A program made the translations under genes and the position numbers. This document shows, piece by piece, positions 1 through 7,857 of a DNA stretch of 64,000 nucleotides. Under the pieces are notes generated by a model, which saw nothing but the letters and a program-made list of their open reading frames with translations, had not been told where the DNA came from and did not search any database. Source of the stretch: Olsenella sp. kh2p3 (GTDB lineage Bacteria; Actinomycetota; Coriobacteriia; Coriobacteriales; Atopobiaceae); the NCBI GenBank assembly GCA_900119625.1, contig FPKD01000003.1, positions 118,898 through 182,897 on the forward strand. Reading direction: 5' to 3'. Numbering within the stretch: the first letter of the stretch is position 1; every line of letters begins with the position of its first letter.

Positions 1-523
1 TGGCCCAGATGGGCTCGTAGGCAACGACGTACTTGGAGGGGTCGTCGATCGTGAGGCCCTCAGTGTCCTTCTTGATCTGCTCGACCACGAACTCCACGTG
101 CTTGCCGGCCTCGCGGACCTCGAGGGACTCGCCGCAGCAGGAGATGGGCACGATGCCATGGGCCATCAGGGCCTTGGCCTTCTTGTTGATGTCCTCGTCG
201 GTCTCGCCAAAGTAGCCACGACGCTCGGAGTGGCCAATGATGCAGTAGGTGGCACCAACGGCGGTGATCATGTCGGGAGCGGTCTCGCCGGTGTAGGCGC
301 CCTTCTCCTCCCAGTAGACGTTCTGGACGCCCACGGCGATGGGGGCGTTTGCCTGCTGGATGACCTCGGCGACGCCCTTGACGTCAATGGCGGGCGGGCA
401 GACGACGACGTCCACCGAGCCGGTGCCGTCCTTGAGCTCGTCGACCAAACCCTGTGCGAGGACAACGCCCTCGTCGTAGGTCTTGTTCATCTTCCAGTTA
501 CCAGCGATCATCCTGTTACGCAT
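1..523 (-). CDS. tpiA: Triose-phosphate isomerase (3' end outside window)
   Basis: Interconverts dihydroxyacetone phosphate and glyceraldehyde 3-phosphate in cytoplasmic glycolysis. The visible 174 residues start MRNRMIAGNWKMNKTYDEG, with the family substrate lysine in NWKMN, the catalytic histidine in IIGHSERR and the catalytic glutamate in AYEPIWA just before the window edge. Only about the last 75 residues are missing. I chose the ATG at 523, which overlaps the end of pgk by 8 bases and matches family length. A second in-frame ATG lies at 511. It is the last visible gene of gap-pgk-tpiA. Confidence 0.95.
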   Translation of the reverse strand, partial: MRNRMIAGNWKMNKTYDEGVVLAQGLVDELKDGTGSVDVVVCPPAIDVKGVAEVIQQANAPIAVGVQNVYWEEKGAYTGETAPDMITAVGATYCIIGHSERRGYFGETDEDINKKAKALMAHGIVPISCCGESLEVREAGKHVEFVVEQIKKDTEGLTIDDPSKYVVAYEPIWA

Positions 524-1715
524 CGAGAAGCGCCTCCACTCCAGGAAGGGCCTTGCCCTCGACGAGCTCCATCGAGGCGCCGCCGCCCGTGGAGATCCAG
601 CTCATCTTGGGAGCCAGGCCAAACTTGTTGATTGCGGCCACGGAGTCGCCACCACCGATGATGGAGGTGCCGCCGTTGGCCTTGACCTCAGCCACGGCCT
701 CGGCAACGGCCTTGGTGCCGTCAGCGAACTCGTCCTTCTCGAAGACGCCCATGGGGCCGTTCCAGAAGACGGTCTTGGCGCCCTTGATGGCATCTGCGTA
801 GAGCTCGCGGGTCTTGGTGCCAATGTCCATGCCCATGCGGTCGTCGGGGATCTTGTCGGAGTCGACGACCTCCTTGACGGTGGGGTTGTCGAAGTCGTCG
901 GTGACAACGTTGTCGACCGGAAGAAGCAGCTTGACGCCCTTGTCCTCGGCCTTCTTGAGGAGCTTCTTGGCCTCGTCGACGTAGTCGGGCTCCTGGAGGG
1001 AAGTGCCCACCGTATAGCCCTTAGCAAGGAAGAAGGTGTAGGCCATGCCGCCGCCCACGATGAGGGTGTCGGCGGAGTCGATCAGACGATCGAGCACGGT
1101 AATCTTGGAGGAAACCTTGGAGCCACCCACGATGGCGACGAACGGACGCTCGGGCTCGGCGAAGATCGACGTGAGGGTGTCGACCTCCTTCTCGAGAAGG
1201 AAGCCAGCAACGGCAGGGATGTAGGCGGCGGGGCCGACGACGGAGCCCTGGGCACGGTGAGCGGTGCCGAAGGCATCGAGCACGAAGATGTCGCCGTAGG
1301 AGGCGAGCTTCTTGGCGATCTCGGGGTCGTTCTTCTTCTCGCGCTTGTCGAAGCGGACGTTCTCGAGCACCAGGATGTCACCGGGCTTGACCTCGGCAAC
1401 GGCGGCAGCGGCCTTCTCGCCGTACGTGTCGTCGACGAACTTCACGTCATAGCCGGTAAGCTCGGCGAGCTTCTCGGCGGCAGGCTTGAGCGAGAGCTCG
1501 GGCTCGGGGCCATCGCCCTTGGGGCGGCCGAGGTGGCTCATGAGCACGATGCCGGCGCCGTGCTCCTTGAGGTACTTGATGGTGGGGATGGCGGCCTTGA
1601 TGCGCGTGTCGTCGGTGACGACGCCGTCCTTCAGGGGCACGTTGAAGTCAACGCGCATGATGATGCGCTTGCCCTCGACGTCGATGTCGCGAACGGTCTT
1701 CTTGGTGAAAGCCAT
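516..1715 (-). CDS. pgk: Phosphoglycerate kinase
   Basis: Transfers phosphate from 1,3-bisphosphoglycerate to ADP in glycolysis. The protein has 399 residues, normal for bacterial Pgk. The N-terminal substrate motif VDFNVPL, the SHLGRPKG segment and the C-terminal nucleotide-site GGGDS are all present. The ATG at 1715 (MAFTKKT) is preceded by AAGGAG at good spacing. An in-frame GTG two codons upstream is less likely because it overlaps that Shine-Dalgarno sequence. The gene lies between gap and tpiA and its stop overlaps the tpiA start, which suggests coupled translation. Confidence 0.97.
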   Translation of the reverse strand: MAFTKKTVRDIDVEGKRIIMRVDFNVPLKDGVVTDDTRIKAAIPTIKYLKEHGAGIVLMSHLGRPKGDGPEPELSLKPAAEKLAELTGYDVKFVDDTYGEKAAAAVAEVKPGDILVLENVRFDKREKKNDPEIAKKLASYGDIFVLDAFGTAHRAQGSVVGPAAYIPAVAGFLLEKEVDTLTSIFAEPERPFVAIVGGSKVSSKITVLDRLIDSADTLIVGGGMAYTFFLAKGYTVGTSLQEPDYVDEAKKLLKKAEDKGVKLLLPVDNVVTDDFDNPTVKEVVDSDKIPDDRMGMDIGTKTRELYADAIKGAKTVFWNGPMGVFEKDEFADGTKAVAEAVAEVKANGGTSIIGGGDSVAAINKFGLAPKMSWISTGGGASMELVEGKALPGVEALLDA

Positions 1716-1749
1716 GTTCACTCCTTATTGTCGATACGTGCAAAGAATA

Positions 1750-1788
1750 GGGGCGCGGCCGCGGCCCGAAAGCTGCAAACCGCGCCCC
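1750..1788 (-). other. Intercistronic hairpin between gap and pgk
   Basis: GGGGCGCGG at 1750-1758 pairs perfectly with CCGCGCCCC at 1780-1788 across a 21-base loop. The stem lies in the 97-base gap between gap and pgk. On the transcribed strand it is followed by TATTCTTTG, too weak a U-run for a firm terminator. It may be a partial terminator or an mRNA-stability stem that sets gap expression above pgk-tpiA. That role is inference. Confidence 0.45.
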
Positions 1789-1812
1789 ATAGTTACCTCA
1801 CCGAAGCGTCGA

Positions 1813-2838
1813 CTAGGCGACGAACTTCTCGAAGTACTTGATGGTGCGGACCATCTGAGAGGTGAAGGAGTTCTCGTTGTCGTACCAAGAGGTGACCTGG
1901 ACGAGGCTCTGGCCGTTGCCGAGCGGGTTGACCATGGTCTGGGTAGCGTCGAAGAGCGAGCCGTAGGTCATGCCGACGATGTCGCGAGAAACGATCTGGT
2001 CCTCGTTGTAGCCGAAGGTCTCGGGGATCTTCTCGGAGAAGGCCTTCATCGCGGCGTTGACCTCCTCGACGGTGACCTCCTTGTCAACGACGGCGTAGAG
2101 GTTGGTGAGGGAGCCGGTGGGCGTGGGAACGCGCTGAGCTGCGCCGATGAGCTTGCCGTTGAGCTCGGGGAGCACGAGGCCGATGGCCTTGGCGGCACCG
2201 GTGCTGTTGGGGACGATGTTCTCCGCGCCAGCGCGGCTACGACGGAAGTTGCCCTTGCGCTGCGGGCCGTCGAGGATCATCTGGTCGCCGGTGTAGGCGT
2301 GGATGGTCGTCATGATGCCAGAGACGATGGGGGCGAAGTCGTTCAGGCCCTTGGCCATGGGAGCGAGGCAGTTGGTGGTGCAGGAGGCGGCGGAGATGAT
2401 GTCATCCTCGGCGGTCAGGGTCTCGTGGTTGACGTTGTAGACGATGGTCTTGAGGTCGGAGCCCGCGGGAGCGGAGATGACGACCTTCTTGGCACCAGCG
2501 TTGAGGTGGGCCTGGGACTTGGCCTTGGAGGTGTAGAAGCCGGTGCACTCGAGGACGACGTCAACACCAAGCTCGCCCCAAGGCAGGTTGTTGGCGTCTG
2601 CCTCCTTGTAGATCTTGATGGTCTTGCCGTCGACGGTGATGGAGTCCTCACCAGCGGAGATCTCGTGATCGCGGGAGTAGTTGCCCTGCGTGGAGTCGTA
2701 CTTCAGCAGGTAGGCGAGCATCTCGGGAGACGTAAGATCGTTGATGGCGACGATCTCGGAGCCCTCGTGACCGAACATCTGGCGGAATGCCAGGCGACCG
2801 ATGCGACCGAAGCCGTTGATTGCAACCTTAACTGCCAT
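1813..2838 (-). CDS. gap: Glyceraldehyde-3-phosphate dehydrogenase, type I
   Basis: Oxidises glyceraldehyde 3-phosphate to 1,3-bisphosphoglycerate with NAD. It has 341 residues, with the N-terminal NAD-binding GFGRIGR and the catalytic-cysteine motif SAASCTTNC. The C-terminal substrate-binding WYDNE motif is also present. The ATG at 2838 (MAVKVAING) follows GAAAGGAGAAAGC; longer in-frame starts add unrelated sequence. It is the first gene of gap-pgk-tpiA and lies 225 bases downstream of whiA, enough room for its own promoter. Confidence 0.97.
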   Translation of the reverse strand: MAVKVAINGFGRIGRLAFRQMFGHEGSEIVAINDLTSPEMLAYLLKYDSTQGNYSRDHEISAGEDSITVDGKTIKIYKEADANNLPWGELGVDVVLECTGFYTSKAKSQAHLNAGAKKVVISAPAGSDLKTIVYNVNHETLTAEDDIISAASCTTNCLAPMAKGLNDFAPIVSGIMTTIHAYTGDQMILDGPQRKGNFRRSRAGAENIVPNSTGAAKAIGLVLPELNGKLIGAAQRVPTPTGSLTNLYAVVDKEVTVEEVNAAMKAFSEKIPETFGYNEDQIVSRDIVGMTYGSLFDATQTMVNPLGNGQSLVQVTSWYDNENSFTSQMVRTIKYFEKFVA

Positions 2839-2916
2839 GCTTTCTCCTTTCGAGTGGCCGACGGGGCCTCCCCCCGACTGACCATGTAACAACGCCGAAA
2901 CGTCATTGCTAGGTAC

Positions 2917-2922
2917 ATTCTA
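2917..2922 (-). promoter_or_regulatory. Possible -10 element for gap
   Basis: On the minus strand TAGAAT lies about 80 bases before the gap start, inside the 225-base whiA-gap spacer. This spacer is more A+T rich than the flanking genes. I see no good -35 hexamer at 17 bases, so this is only a candidate. Confidence 0.25.
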
Positions 2923-3063
2923 CCGCACGTTTGCCAATCTAAAACGACTAATCCGCAACGCTGGCAAAATTGTGGACGCTTTTTTGTGCAAAATATAGTA
3001 TGGGATGCAATTTACCTGGGCTTTTATGAGATAGAACGTCGATTTTCTGATGTGGAAACGTTC

Positions 3064-4008
3064 TCAGTTTTTCTCGGCAGCAACCTCGTCGCCCACGATC
3101 TGCTCCAATCTGAGCAGCCGGTGATACATGGCAGACTTTGACGCCGGGGGGTCGAAGGTCTCGCCCAGCGCCGCAAGCGAGAGCTCGGGGTGTTCCCTGC
3201 GCGCGACGCAGAACTCGCGCACCGCAGGGGGGAGGTGCGAGATGCCCACAAGTTCGTCCGCACGGTCGATGAGCTCGAGCTGCGCCACAGCAGCCGAAGA
3301 CGAGCGCGCCTGGTTGGCAACCTCGGCGTTGACGCGACGGTTGACGTCGTTCTTGACCGACTTTCTCGCCCGCGCCACCTCGACCACGCGCGCCATGCGT
3401 TGGGCGCCCATCACGCGCAGGAGGCACAGCACGTCGTCGAAGCTCTTGAGGTAGAGCGCATAGGCGCCACGGCGCCGGTTGATGCGGACGGAGGCACCCA
3501 GCGTGGAGATGACATCTGCCAGGCCGCGGGCGAACTCCTCCCCCGTCACCGCAATCTCGAGGTGGAAGTCGCCACGGGGGTCGGCTATGAAGCCGCCCGC
3601 CATGAAGGCACCGCGCACAAAGGCGCAGCGCGCCTCTCTCGTCTTGAGAAGCTCCTCGGGAACCCCAAGCGCAATGCCATGGCCGGGCACGAGAATGCCC
3701 AGGCTGGTGAGGTCGTTGGCCAAGCGGTCCTGCTCGGGCATCTCGATGAGATAATTTCTCGTTTTGTGGAGGACCGAGCGGCGCACGGTGAGCGATGTCT
3801 CGAGGTCGAACACGCGGTGCGTGAGCTTGATGACGGTGCGGGCCACGGCGCCCGTCTCGGTGGCAATGCGGATGGAGTAGCGCCCCGAGCCGTGGAAGCT
3901 CATGGTGCCGCAGACGCGGACGAGTGCCGAGAGCTGCGCAAGCTCGGCCATGCGCGTGGTGGGCTCGATACGCGAGAGCTCGTCTTTTACCTGGGCGGTG
4001 AAGGACAT
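3064..4008 (-). CDS. whiA: DNA-binding protein WhiA
   Basis: WhiA is a conserved Gram-positive regulator first described in Streptomyces sporulation. It combines a LAGLIDADG-like fold with a C-terminal helix-turn-helix. The 314 residues begin MSFTAQVKDELSR, the normal family start, and contain the family segments VRGAFMAGGF and the C-terminal LSLAALGETFDPPASKSAMYHR helix-turn-helix region. The ATG at 4008 is 3 bases downstream of the rapZ stop, so the two genes are probably co-transcribed. In most relatives yvcK lies between rapZ and whiA; here it does not. Confidence 0.95.
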   Translation of the reverse strand: MSFTAQVKDELSRIEPTTRMAELAQLSALVRVCGTMSFHGSGRYSIRIATETGAVARTVIKLTHRVFDLETSLTVRRSVLHKTRNYLIEMPEQDRLANDLTSLGILVPGHGIALGVPEELLKTREARCAFVRGAFMAGGFIADPRGDFHLEIAVTGEEFARGLADVISTLGASVRINRRRGAYALYLKSFDDVLCLLRVMGAQRMARVVEVARARKSVKNDVNRRVNAEVANQARSSSAAVAQLELIDRADELVGISHLPPAVREFCVARREHPELSLAALGETFDPPASKSAMYHRLLRLEQIVGDEVAAEKN

Positions 4009-4011
4009 GGG

Positions 4012-4968
4012 CTACCTCTCGCCTGTGGCCGCGTCCTGCGCAGCCGCAGCGACCGCCTCCGGAAGGTCGCGGTGAAAGAGGTTCACGCGATAGCCCTGCG
4101 CCTTGAGGTGGGCTGCCGTGGCATTGGCGATGGCGACGCTTCTGTGCTGGCCGCCCGTGCAGCCAACGGCAATGGACAGGCGCGCCTTACCCTCGGCGAC
4201 GTAGCCCGGCATGGCCACGTCGAGCAGGCGCAGCCATGCGTCCATGAAGTCGCGCGTAATCTTGTTGTCCATCACGAAGCGCGTGACCTTCTCGTCATTG
4301 CCCGTGAGGTGGCGCATCTCTGGGTCGTAGAAGGGGTTGGGCAGGAAGCGCACGTCGATCATGAGGTCTGCCTCGGAGGGCATGCCGTGCTTGAAGCCAA
4401 ACGAGAAGACGTTCACGTCGAGGAGCTGCTGTTCGGTGAGCTCGGAGAAGGCCGCGTTGAGGCGGGCCCTGAGGGATGCGGTGCGCATGCGGCTGGTGTC
4501 GATGACGAGGTCGGCCATCGTGCGGGCGTCCTTGAGCTGCCGGCGCTCGCGCTTGATGGCGTGCTCGACGGACTCGCCGGGCACGGCAAGCGGGTGGCGG
4601 CGGCGGTTCTCGTTGTAGCGGCGCATGAGAACCTCGTCGGAGGCGTCCAGAAAGAGGAGCTTGCAGGAGAGCTCGTGCTCGCCGAGCTGACGGATGGTGT
4701 CCGTGAGCTCGTCGAAGAGGCCCTGGCTTCGCAGGTCACAGGTCACGGCCAGGTGGCGGCCCACACCAGAGTTGATGCCCACGAGGTCCGCAAGCTGTGG
4801 GACCAGGCGCGGAGGTAGGTTGTCGATGCAGAAGTAGCCCATGTCCTCGAAGCAGTGCAGGGCCTGGGTGCGACCCGAGCCGGACATGCCCGTGATGATC
4901 ACGATGTCGGGGACGCGGTCGCGGCTCTCGGCGTCCCGCATGGTCTGGCCGGTGGTTTCGACTGGCAT
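4012..4968 (-). CDS. rapZ: RapZ/YvcJ-family nucleotide-binding protein
   Basis: P-loop protein of the RapZ/YvcJ family, which in E. coli is an RNase adapter controlling amino-sugar sRNAs and in Bacillus affects competence. The 318 residues carry the Walker A segment GMSGSGRTQ (Arg in place of the usual Lys), DNLPPRLVPQL, and the C-terminal GCTGGQHRSV signature. I chose the ATG at 4968 (MPVETTG) because GGAGGAGGGACGA precedes it. The open frame runs further upstream to 5133, but that part is low-complexity and covers a tandem repeat. It sits directly upstream of whiA; uvrC, its usual neighbour, is 2.9 kb away. Confidence 0.93.
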   Translation of the reverse strand: MPVETTGQTMRDAESRDRVPDIVIITGMSGSGRTQALHCFEDMGYFCIDNLPPRLVPQLADLVGINSGVGRHLAVTCDLRSQGLFDELTDTIRQLGEHELSCKLLFLDASDEVLMRRYNENRRRHPLAVPGESVEHAIKRERRQLKDARTMADLVIDTSRMRTASLRARLNAAFSELTEQQLLDVNVFSFGFKHGMPSEADLMIDVRFLPNPFYDPEMRHLTGNDEKVTRFVMDNKITRDFMDAWLRLLDVAMPGYVAEGKARLSIAVGCTGGQHRSVAIANATAAHLKAQGYRVNLFHRDLPEAVAAAAQDAATGER

Positions 4969-5068
4969 TCGTCCCTCCTCCGCTCTTGGTGACAACTGCA
5001 TCAAGTATAGGGGGTTGACGCCCGGCTGGGGTGGCGGTCTGGGTGCCGTTGCTCCCCCGGGTCCGCGC

Positions 5069-5128
5069 TTCTCGTCCAGGGGTTCTCGGCGGGCGGGGTT
5101 CTCGTCCAAGGGTTCTCGGCGGGCGGGG
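5069..5128. repeat. Two-copy 30-bp tandem repeat
   Basis: Two adjacent 30-base units at 5069-5098 and 5099-5128 differ at one base. Each starts TTCTCGTCCA and ends GGCGGGCGGGG. It lies about 100 bases upstream of rapZ on the minus strand, so it may be part of its promoter region. Confidence 0.85.
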
Positions 5129-5160
5129 CGCACGCCTCACCATCGAAGCTCTCGCGCGGG

Positions 5161-5237
5161 ATTATTGCGCGTTATTTCTCGAAAATTTGAGCTTATCTGG
5201 GCAAATATGCTCAGACCTAGGAAAAACGTGCAATAAG
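5161..5237. repeat. Intergenic palindromic element, family B copy 1
   Basis: The left arm begins TTATTGCGCGTTATTTC (5162) and the right arm ends in AACGTGCAATAA (5236). The right arm read in reverse complement is TTATTGCACGTT, so the 77-base element is an imperfect inverted repeat. Two further copies, at 5413-5491 and 48336-48413, share the arm sequence. Confidence 0.75.
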
Positions 5238-5412
5238 TTCTGCCGCAGAGAGGTGCCATGGGTTGAAATGGTGCCCGTTGCCAACATGTGCCCAGGTCAG
5301 ACATGGCGTTCGCTGAGAGTGTGAATCCATATTGGAGATGGAGCCTTTGCCTTCAGCGCCCGATTGCTCTCGTCCGATCCCAAACCCTAACTTCATGTTC
5401 CTCTGTTCCGAA

Positions 5413-5491
5413 AATAATGCACGATATTTCTTGGAAATTTTGGGCTTATTTGGGCAAACGTACTTAGGCCGAGGAGAAACGCGCAATAAAT
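5413..5491. repeat. Intergenic palindromic element, family B copy 2
   Basis: This is a diverged direct copy of the element at 5161-5237. The arms are AATAATGCACGATATTTC and GAAACGCGCAATAA, and the interior GGGCTTATTTGGGCAAA matches the copy-1 interior GAGCTTATCTGGGCAAA. Similarity continues about 20 bases past the right arm, to a shared GTGCC. Confidence 0.75.
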
Positions 5492-5610
5492 TGCCGAGAT
5501 GCAGCAGTGCCGTCCTTAGAGACGCGCTTTTGATAAGGGGCTCTCGCTAATGGCGGCGTTCTGGATGGGGATAGCGTGTCTCTCCCCGCCTTTGGTCCAT
5601 CTCGCCTCGC

Positions 5611-5691
5611 GGAGTTTTGCTCCTTTTCTTAATCCAGTTGGCCGCCACCTGGGCAAACGCAACCGCCGTTTAAGAAAAGGAGCTATTCTCC
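5611..5691. repeat. Long hairpin with 14-bp perfect arms
   Basis: GCTCCTTTTCTTAA (5619-5632) pairs perfectly with TTAAGAAAAGGAGC (5670-5683). After a symmetric 4-base interior loop, GGAG (5611-5614) and CTCC (5688-5691) extend the stem. The 37-base apical loop holds a weaker CCAG/CTGG stem. There is no terminal T-run, so I do not call it a terminator. Confidence 0.7.
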
Positions 5692-5694
5692 GCT

Positions 5695-5747
5695 GGTCCG
5701 GGGGGTCTCGGGGGTCCGGGGGTCCGCTGGTCCGGGGGGTCCGGGGC
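5695..5747 (+). repeat. G-rich GGTCC-type simple repeat, potential G-quadruplex
   Basis: The + strand carries five runs of four to six G within 53 bases, spaced by TCC or TCTC. This spacing fits the usual rule for a DNA G-quadruplex. It lies downstream of the oxidoreductase gene. Confidence 0.6.
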
Positions 5748-5788
5748 GCCGGAAGCAGCGTTACCGCAGAGATTGCGTACGAAATCGC

Positions 5789-5934
5789 CCTTCCGGCGCG
5801 GAATTGGCGCCGGAAGGCACGTTATCGCAGCTACTTCATACGGAAGCGCCCCTCGGGCGAGAATTTCTCGCCCGAGCATGGGTTTTGGAGGGGATTCCGT
5901 ACAAAACCTTCGCTCAGGCGGCATTTTCTCGCCG
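5789..5934. repeat. Cluster of three AAATT-type palindromes (family C)
   Basis: Three stems are arranged in series. At 5789-5817 CCTTCCGGCGC pairs with GCGCCGGAAGG around GGAATTG. At 5852-5876 CTCGGGCGAGAA pairs with TTCTCGCCCGAG around one T. At 5919-5934 a shorter CGGC/GCCG stem has a T-rich loop. Each has A+T at its centre but a different arm sequence, and spacers of 35-45 bases separate them. The cluster ends 25 bases before the 3' end of the oxidoreductase gene. Confidence 0.75.
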
Positions 5935-5959
5935 AAAGGCGCATTTCTGCAGCCAGCAC

Positions 5960-7054
5960 CTATGCGCGCTCCTCGGGGTAGACCACGCCCCACTCGCGGC
6001 GCAGGCGGGTCATGATCTGCATGACGTCCGCGGCATAATCGATGAGGCCCGCCGCACGGGCGTCGCCAGCAACCGCACGCTCGAGGTCGGCGATCTCGTA
6101 GCACAGCGCATAGCCCGAGCGACCTGCGCGAACCTCCTCGCGGCGCCCGTCCTCCGTCCACACGATGGTCGCGACGTCGGCTCTGGGATAGTCCATAACC
6201 TCAACATAGCAGCGGTCGAAGCTCAGGACCGCACACTTGGGCTGCTTAGAGTGGAGCGTGAGCGAAAGGACGCCCATCTGCCCCTCCCTGTTGCGGCATA
6301 CGATTCCCGAGGTCTGGTCCACGCCCGTCGACGCCAGGTTGGCGAGAGAGACTACCTCCGTGGGCTGGCTTGCCATGAAGAGCCTCATGAGCGAGAGCGC
6401 GTAGACGCCAATGTCGAGCATCGCGCCGCCCGCCAGCTTGGGGTTGTAGAAGCGGTTGGTGAGGTCGCCGTACTCCTTGTAGCTGCCAAAGTTGAGCTGC
6501 GCCAGGTTCATGGCACCAAACTCGCCCGCGTTGGCACGGCGGAGAAGCTCCTGGTAGAGCGGCATGTGCAGGATGGTCGTGGCATCCATGAGCACCACGT
6601 TGTTCTCGCGTGCAAGCGCACGGGCCTCGTCGAGCTCCTCGGAGTTGAGCGTGATGGACTTCTCACAGAGGACGTGCTTGCCCGCCGCGAGGGCGCCGCG
6701 CAGGTAGCGGATGTGCGTGTTGTGCGGCGTGGTGATGTAGATGGCGTCCACGTCGGGGTCCTGGTAGAGCTCCTCGACCGAGTTATACACGCGCTCCACG
6801 CCGTAGCGCTCGGCGAAGGTCTCGGCCTTCTCACGCGTGCGGTTGGCAACGCCGCGGATATGGCGGCCGGAGAGGGCAAGCGAGGTCGCCATCTGGTTGG
6901 CAATCACGCCGCAACCGATGACCGCCCAGGAGAGCTGCGGCGCCGTGTAGATGTCTGTGGGGAAGGGCTCGCCTGTGACCTCGGCAAACGCTGCCTTTGC
7001 GGCGGCTGCCGCATCGAGCGGGGCCGCGGTTCCAGACCCGTTGTTCTCTGCCAT
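5960..7054 (-). CDS. Gfo/Idh/MocA-family NAD(P)-dependent oxidoreductase
   Basis: A 364-residue sugar or cyclitol dehydrogenase-like protein. The Rossmann motif VIGCGVIANQMA lies at about residues 40-51, followed by RGVANRTREKAE and the family motif AGKHVLCEKS, whose Lys is the usual catalytic residue. The C-terminal half has the GGAMLDIGVYALS segment. I chose the ATG at 7054 (MAENNGSG), which follows GAGAGGAGAAGCGT. It lies 58 bases downstream of nanE, so it may act on an amino-sugar or sialic-acid-derived substrate. The true substrate cannot be read from sequence. Confidence 0.88.
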   Translation of the reverse strand: MAENNGSGTAAPLDAAAAAKAAFAEVTGEPFPTDIYTAPQLSWAVIGCGVIANQMATSLALSGRHIRGVANRTREKAETFAERYGVERVYNSVEELYQDPDVDAIYITTPHNTHIRYLRGALAAGKHVLCEKSITLNSEELDEARALARENNVVLMDATTILHMPLYQELLRRANAGEFGAMNLAQLNFGSYKEYGDLTNRFYNPKLAGGAMLDIGVYALSLMRLFMASQPTEVVSLANLASTGVDQTSGIVCRNREGQMGVLSLTLHSKQPKCAVLSFDRCYVEVMDYPRADVATIVWTEDGRREEVRAGRSGYALCYEIADLERAVAGDARAAGLIDYAADVMQIMTRLRREWGVVYPEERA

Positions 7055-7112
7055 ACGCTTCTCCTCTCTTGTGGCCGCTAGGGCCGGGTTACTACCGTCT
7101 GCCAGGAATGCC

Positions 7113-7802
7113 CTACGCCTCGATGGCTGCCTTGAACCAGCTGGTGATGCTCGTGGGGTGCGTGATCGCGGTACCCGAGACCACGGCCCACGCGCCAGCG
7201 TCAATGGCCGCGCGCGCATCCGCCGGGGTGTGGACGTGGCCCTCGCAGATCACGGGGAAGCCGGGGAACTCCTTAGCGGCCTCGGCGAGAAGGGCGAGGT
7301 CGGGACCATCGTCCAGCGTGGTGTCGATTGCGGGCTTGTTGTGCGAGAGCGTGGTGGACGCGATGTCGCAGCCGCAGGCAACGCCGCGACGGATGTCCTC
7401 GATAGTCATGCAGTCGGCCATGACGATGGTCTCGCACTGAGCGCGCAGGTCGCGGACGGTCTCCTCGAAGGTGCGGCCGTCAGGGCGAGGGCGGTCGGTG
7501 GCGTCGATGGCCACCACGTCAGCGCCGGCGTTCACGCAGGCCACGGCATGGCGCAGCGTGGGCGTGATGTAGACACCGTCGTGGCCCTCCTTCCAGAGGC
7601 CGATGATGGGAATCTCAACGCGCCCCTTGATGGCGGCAATGTCCGAGAGGCCCTGGCAGCGGATCGCTGCGGCACCGCCCAGCTCGCAGGCGCGGGCGAT
7701 CTGGGCCATGGTCTCCGGGTGGCGCATGGGTTCTCCGGGATACGCCTGGACGCTCACGATGAGCTTGCCCTTGAGGGGCTGGACGAGCGGATTGACAGCC
7801 AT
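7113..7802 (-). CDS. nanE: N-acetylmannosamine-6-phosphate 2-epimerase
   Basis: Converts N-acetylmannosamine 6-phosphate to N-acetylglucosamine 6-phosphate, a step of sialic-acid use. The 229-residue TIM-barrel protein shows the family segments LIVSVQAYPGEPM, IGLWKEGHDGVYITP and CEGHVHTPADA. The ATG at 7802 follows GAGAGGAGCTTCC. No nanA, nanK or transporter is visible nearby, so the enzyme may work with genes elsewhere. It lies between uvrC and the oxidoreductase on the same strand, 55 bases after uvrC. Confidence 0.92.
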   Translation of the reverse strand: MAVNPLVQPLKGKLIVSVQAYPGEPMRHPETMAQIARACELGGAAAIRCQGLSDIAAIKGRVEIPIIGLWKEGHDGVYITPTLRHAVACVNAGADVVAIDATDRPRPDGRTFEETVRDLRAQCETIVMADCMTIEDIRRGVACGCDIASTTLSHNKPAIDTTLDDGPDLALLAEAAKEFPGFPVICEGHVHTPADARAAIDAGAWAVVSGTAITHPTSITSWFKAAIEA

Positions 7803-7857
7803 GGAAGCTCCTCTCCTCGCGGCCACCACGGTCACGCCACTGTTGATTAGGCTAGCC

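Larger units (their letters stand above)
4969..5959. other. Long non-coding, repeat-filled spacer
   Basis: This 991-base region between the oxidoreductase and rapZ has no credible gene. It contains a two-copy 30-base tandem repeat, two 78-base palindromic elements, a stem with 14-base perfect arms, a G-rich run and three AAATT-centred palindromes, each listed separately. Base composition is patchy: A+T rich around 5160-5500 and very G+C rich around 5690-5820. It also lies where actinobacterial genomes usually have rapZ directly after uvrC, so it may mark a rearrangement. Confidence 0.7.

Noticed and set aside
483..1841. Long + strand frame opposite pgk, rich in Leu, Val, Gly and His
   Set aside because: It is the antisense shadow of pgk, caused by high G+C codon bias. 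No ribosome site or domain is present. Many similar long frames opposite uvrA, hisD, metG and others were rejected for the same reason.
5670..6161. Minus-strand frame of 163 codons across the repeat block
   Set aside because: It reads through palindromes C1-C3 and the G-rich repeat into the end of the oxidoreductase gene. It shows no domain and its sequence follows the repeat pattern.
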